From Euryodendron excelsum (lineage: Eukaryota > Streptophyta > Magnoliopsida > Ericales > Pentaphylacaceae), in contig CM065396.1 in the NCBI GenBank assembly GCA_033060915.1, positions 7,331,001-7,395,000 of the forward strand: 64,000 nucleotides of DNA, written 5' to 3'. The notes under the pieces are model-generated. The model did no database searches and had not been told where the DNA came from. It saw nothing but the letters and a program-made list of their open reading frames with translations. Below, piece after piece: positions 59,773 through 64,000 of this stretch. The translations under genes and the position numbers were made by a program. Positions within the stretch are counted from its first letter, which is position 1, and every line of letters begins with the position of its first letter.

Positions 59773-60299
59773 TTCTCATCGGGTTGGCCGGAATTGACTC
59801 GGAATGATTTGGAAAGGTAAAAGAAGGTTGAGAACACTATAAAAAGTAGTCTCAGGAGGTTACCGGTTTGATACCCAGAGCCGGTGTGGTCGAAAAAGGA
59901 GACCGGCCCACTAGGGGCAAAACGGTCATTTTGTACCGGGTTGGCCGAAACTAACTCGGAATGATCCGGAAAGTTAAAGGAGGATTGAGAATACTATAAG
60001 AAGTATTCTCGGGAGGTTACCGGTTTGATACCCAGAGCCGGTATGGTTCGCAGGGCGTTCGGATGCCTAGGGGCAAAATGGTCATCTTGACTGAAAAGTC
60101 TCAGAAAAGGTTCAAAGGGCAGTTTAGTCATTTTTCACTGACGTGGGCTAACAGACACTGGTGTTGACTTGGGTTTTGAGTGTTTCCGCCACTCTAACGG
60201 CGATTGTCGTGACATAGGGGTTTATTGCCAATTCCCTATATCGACCTATTTGTGAGTATTTCCGCTACTCTAACGGTTTTGTGAGTAGTTTCGCTACTC

Positions 60300-60745
60300 G
60301 GACCACCTCAAGGAATAAATTGTCTCGAGAGAGGGATTGGAAAGGGGTCTTATCGTCTCCGAAGAGATGTGCCTAAGTTGGAATCGTCTCGAGGAATAAA
60401 TTGTCTCGAGAGTGGGATTGGAAAGGGGTCTTACCGTCTCCGAAGAAACGTGCCTGAATTGGAACCGTCTCAAGGAATAAACTATCTCGAGAGTGGGATT
60501 GGAAAGGGGTCTTATCGTCTCCGAAGAGACGTGCCTGGGCTGAAACCGTCTCGAGGAATAAACTGTCTCAAGAGAGGGATTGGAAAGGGGTCTTATAGTC
60601 TCCGAAAAGACGTGCCTGGAGTGGAACCATCTCGAGGAATAAACTGTCTCGAGAGTGAGATTAGAAAGGGGTCTTATTGTCTCCGAAAAGACATGCCTAG
60701 GATTGGAACCGTCTCGAGGAATAAACTGTCTCAAGAGTGGGATTA
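60300..60745. repeat. 81-bp tandem array, six units
   Basis: The same six-unit number as in the partner LTR (14658-15105), consistent with the two being a pair. Confidence 0.95.
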
Positions 60746-60945
60746 GAATCGGAAAGGAAAGGACAATGCCCCTAAGGGCATTTTGGTCATTTTGCCTCTA
60801 TTTGGCCCTGACAGGCCCGCGAAGCGATGGACAGACGGGATTTGGATTTAGAATGTTGGTTTCGGTCGGAATATGCCCACAATGACTTGAACACAAGTCT
60901 AGACGGAGTGTAGACTGCCGAGTGGTCAAAAATAGGGTGCTTACA

Positions 60946-61380
60946 TCTAATATTGGCCTAAAGAGCCCTATGTGTACCGTGTGGCTGAGACTAAGAGCCA
61001 AAAAATGGGGTAAGCAGGTGCAAGCCAAAGCGGACAATCTAATGTTGGCCTAAAGAGCCTTATATGTACTGTGCGGTTGAGACCAAGCTCCCAAAATGGG
61101 GTAGGCAGGTCTAATGTTGGCCCAAAGAGCCTTATATGTGTCGTGCGGCTGAGACCAAGCGCCCAAAATGGGGTAGGTAGGTGGGAGCCAAAGCGGACAA
61201 TCTAATGTTGGCCTAAAGAGCCCTATGTGTGCCGTGCAGTTGAGAACAAGCGACCAAAAGGGGGTAGGCAGGTGCGAGCCAAAGCGGACAATCTAATATT
61301 GGCCTAAAGAGCCCTATGCATGCCGTACGGCTGAGACCAAGCACCCGAGCGGAGGTAAGAAGGTGAGAGCCAGAACGGAC
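60946..61380. repeat. 91-bp tandem array, right of element 1
   Basis: About five units of the type TCTAATGTTGGCCTAAAGAG ... GGGTAGGCAGGTG ... CCAAAGCGGAC. Units at 61199-61289 and 61290-61380 are both 91 bp; one unit (61036-61109) is shorter. TCTAA at 60946-60950 is the right target duplication of element 1. The array matches the unit at about 10047-10147, so element 1 split it. Confidence 0.9.
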
Positions 61381-62729
61381 AGTATTGTGTTGCATGCTCT
61401 AATAGCTCAAGCGCTCCCAAGAGAGTAGGCACAACGAAGTGTTACCGTCGCAATGCGTTTAAAACCGTGGGGTAGGCACGTGCATGACACGAAATGCCGA
61501 AGCAGACAATATTGTACATGGTTAGGATGTTAGCCTAAAGAGCCTATACATATGACCTTTAAGGTTACTAATGTGGAGCCTAGCTTTGATATAAGGAGAT
61601 AACACGCTTATGCTATAGAATAAGAAATATGATTTGTTCAAATGCATCATGACAAGTTACGTATGTTTCCATAAGTATTACTGTCACGGTGTATCTTTCC
61701 CTTTCATAATATTATGATATGCTTTATAGTATCGTGCCATGGTATGCTTATGACCGCTACATTATGCCTTATGAAATCATGTCATGTTTTACGTCTCGCT
61801 CCTATGATACTATGTCCAAAATGTCATTACATGTCGTCATGAAAGCTCACGATGTAATGTTTCAATACGATGCTTACGCTTCTTATGCTACCTATGTTTC
61901 CAAATCTACGCTTTATACATTTCCAAAAACGATGACAATTGATGTGTCTAATGGTATCGAACAAGCTAAGATATACTTTTATGCTGTGTCATAGTCTGCA
62001 AGGTCACGCTATGACACGTCTCTCACCTTCTCGACATTATGTTTTAGAAGTAATGAAATATCTTAACACGATGGCCTAAGCAATGCATTTTCAAACTTAC
62101 ACTTATACGTTTCTAGGTACATGATATATATGCATAAACGTTCAATTATTGTCATATACATTGAATAGAAATATACGTCGCATCTCTCCTCTATGATATT
62201 ATGGTTTCGAAACGGTATGATGTTTTAATACGACGCTCATGCTCCATATGCACAAATGGTTACCTATTAACTCATATGTAGCTATAACTGCTAGTCTATG
62301 GTAATTCCATGCTCATGCATCATTGTTATTCACTAAGCATTAGATTACGTTTTCTAAATATGTTTTTAGTTAACCAAACTGGAAGGCCTTAGAGGGAAGT
62401 CTATTACGTGGATATCTAGATGGTGGTCCACAGGCCTTATGATGTGTAAAATGTTTATGGGCTGGACCCCAAAGTCTTGTAATATTATAATGTTATAATC
62501 GTGGTGGCCTACAATAGGTCCATTTTATGATATGCCTAAGTTTTCGAGATTTGGCACGGCTCTGCTATGTATGACACACGTTTTTAATTCACATTTATAA
62601 AAATTTAATTCCGCAATTATGTATCTTTAAAATGACAAATACATACATGTTCAACCGGTTTTATAATGCAACCTCAGGTAGCCTTGCTACTGGCCGGTCA
62701 TGTACCCTAAATCCGCATAGGTCGGGACA
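61381..62729 (+). other. Right part of the candidate other-family LTR; no gene seen
   Basis: AT-rich text with repeated ATGATAT/TTATG(A/C)-type words and no convincing coding frame. It ends GTACCCTAAATCCGCATAGG then TCGGGACA, which could be an LTR end matching the start TGTAATATCCCGAACC at 7823. Confidence 0.35.
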
Positions 62730-62849
62730 ATTTTTAGTACAATATGGAGTGCGATTCTTAGTACGATAAATAAGTATTTGATAATATGAAGTTCGAAATA
62801 TAATTCTTAGTATGACATGGAGTGCAATTATAGTTTTTTAGTAGAATTT

Positions 62850-63638
62850 CCACTTCGACTTTTTAGTAGTGGTATTGAGTTCTAAAGGTTGAGAGTCATT
62901 CATAGTCTGTTCAATGGCTTCAATATCAAAAAGTGTAGGCTAAGATAACGTATTAATAGTATGGGTTTTGGAAGATTAAGGAGTGTTAGGTGCAGTGAAA
63001 ATCCTAAGAACTTGATCTATTTGTGCTAATTTATGATCAATTTGAGAAGAAAAATTAGGATTTGACAATTCGTTTTGAAGATGCTAAGGAATTTCATGTG
63101 GTTTAAACAAAGGGGTTTCAGTAGTTATAAGTGTCGCTAATTGTTTTTTATGGATAAGGTGTTTGACACGATATAATTGATTATCTATAATTTTGAGGAT
63201 TTGATTTGTGAAGTTATTTTGGTGCGTAATATTAGAAATATCTTTGGCATTATGGGGTGTTGCATCAGTTTTAAGTTTAAAAAGAGAAGCAATGATGATA
63301 TTAGATCTATGTTAAATATGAATTTCTTTCATTGGAGGATGAATAGAGGATTTGATAATATCTTTAGAAGTAACCTATTGTTGTTTAGAACTAGTAATAA
63401 CATTAATGTGACTAGAATAATTAGAATAATTTTCAAAACGTGCAAAGAAACTTAGATGAATTTTATATTTTTGAACAAATTGATAAAATTTTTCACATAT
63501 AGGGATTCTAGTAATGGGATCAAAAGTTTTTAAAAACCAATTCTTTTTATGCTCATTTTGTGGGGAATTAAAATCTTGGACCATAATAGATTTATCAAAA
63601 ATAAATTTTTGTTCGATCATACATAATTGCGAACCCAT
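62850..63638 (-). pseudogene. Decayed polyprotein-like frame, family uncertain
   Basis: On the minus strand one frame can be followed from about 63638 to about 62850 with amino-acid-like composition throughout, but broken by stops at 63375-63377 and at five or so later points, with no obvious frameshift. The open part (87 codons) contains NEHKKNWFLKTF and KFYQFVQKYKIHLSFFARFE. Further on is a segment rich in Gln/Asn and aromatic residues (HQNNFTNQILKII). The style recalls the region between movement/coat-like and enzymatic modules of plant caulimovirid-type (endogenous pararetrovirus) polyproteins, but I cannot confirm this. An LTR insertion at 63647 cuts it. Confidence 0.35.
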
Positions 63639-63646
63639 TTGGGATT

Positions 63647-64000
63647 TGTAAGCACCCTATTTTTTACCTCTCGGCAGTCTACGCTCCATCCAGACTTGTA
63701 CTTAAGTCAAGATGGACATATTCCAATCGAAACCAACTCTCTAAGTCCAAATCCAGTCTAACCATCGCTTCGCGGGCCCACCAGGCCCAAATAGAGGCAA
63801 AATGACCAAAATGCCCTTTGGGGCATTGTCCTTTCCAATTCCAATCCCTCTCTAGAGACAGTTTATTCCTCGAGGCGGTTCCAAATCAGGCACGTCTTTC
63901 CAAAGACGATAAGACCCCTTTCCAATTCCAATCCCTTTCTCAAGACAGTTTATTCCTCGAGACGGTTCTAAATTAGGCACGTCTTTCCGAATACGGTAAG
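63647..64000 (+). mobile_element. LTR start, plus orientation, cut by window end
   Basis: TGTAAGCACCCTATTTTTTA at 63647, then the conserved GCAGTCTACGCTCC, CATCGCTTCGCGGGCCCA and GGCATTGTCCTTTCC blocks, and the first two units of the 81-bp array (63845-64000). Its orientation matches the two solo LTRs. Whether it is solo or part of a full element cannot be told. Confidence 0.88.

Larger units (their letters stand above)
10148..60945 (-). mobile_element. Element 1: Tat-like Ty3/gypsy retrotransposon carrying gag but no pol
   Basis: Two LTRs (10148-15301, 55890-60945) face the same way and are bounded by the duplication TCTAA. In minus-strand order it has the 5' LTR, a tRNA-Arg PBS (55870-55887), a leader split by two later insertions, a gag frame (22572-20480), a region of non-coding repeats, an antisense plant-mobile-domain gene, a PPT (15320-15302) and the 3' LTR. 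Without the insertions it is about 19 kb. No protease, RT, RNase H or integrase sequence was found between gag and the antisense gene. It is therefore non-autonomous, either by design or by deletion. Its frames carry several stop codons. Confidence 0.88.
55890..60945 (-). mobile_element. 5' LTR of element 1
   Basis: 5056 bp from TGTCGCGCCC (55890) to GGGTGCTTACA (60945), followed by TCTAA. In element sense it holds the six-unit 81-bp array (60745-60300), repeats, a U3 frame shortened by a small deletion (59772-59437), one clear palindrome (about 59343-59368), TATA (59291-59282), and the G-poor tract (about 58300-56700). Confidence 0.92.

Noticed and set aside
7823..62729. Firm call of a complete outer LTR with target duplication
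   Set aside because: The flanks TACAC and ATTTT do not match, so it is reported only as a low-confidence candidate.

Overview
The window comes from a large, repeat-rich plant nuclear genome. The evidence is long-LTR Ty3/gypsy retrotransposons of the Tat/Ogre/Retand type, a tRNA-Arg primer-binding site, plant-only domains (plant mobile domain, DUF7745) and CACGTG and AAACCCTA motifs. DUF7745-type genes suggest a eudicot, perhaps woody, but the species cannot be told. I see no intact host gene, rRNA, tRNA or CRISPR array.

About 53-54 kb of the 64 kb is one retrotransposon family with unusually long (about 5.0-5.4 kb) LTRs, stacked by nested insertion. In element sense the LTR starts TGTAAGCACC and ends near GGGCG(C/T)GACA. 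Element 1 lies on the minus strand at 10148-60945 and is flanked by the duplication TCTAA. Into its 5' leader went a plus-oriented solo LTR (23536-28722, duplication CCACT) and, about 240 bases away, the whole minus-strand element 2 (28967-55618, duplication ACATT). Element 2's left LTR was then split by another plus-oriented solo LTR (31771-37160, ACCGG/ATTGG). Two more plus-oriented LTRs are cut by the window ends (1-2588 and 63647-64000).

The two full elements are complementary. They share LTRs, PBS, PPT, the 1.4-kb leader and the region upstream of an antisense gene. Element 1 carries a gag frame and no pol; element 2 carries protease, reverse transcriptase, RNase H and integrase and no gag. 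Each also has a plus-strand (antisense) gene near its 3' LTR: a plant-mobile-domain gene in element 1 and an unrelated-looking DUF7745 gene in element 2, both starting at the same ATGGCAGAT just after the same splice-acceptor-like site. All these frames are broken by stop codons, so the copies are relics. They suggest a two-component family, or a set of modular deletion derivatives.

Outside this stack, 2589-7822 is AT-rich and gene-poor, with three diverged tandem duplications. 7823-10147 plus 60951-62729 may be one LTR of another family, with a 91-bp tandem array at the point where element 1 inserted. 62850-63640 (minus) is a decayed polyprotein-like frame of uncertain family.
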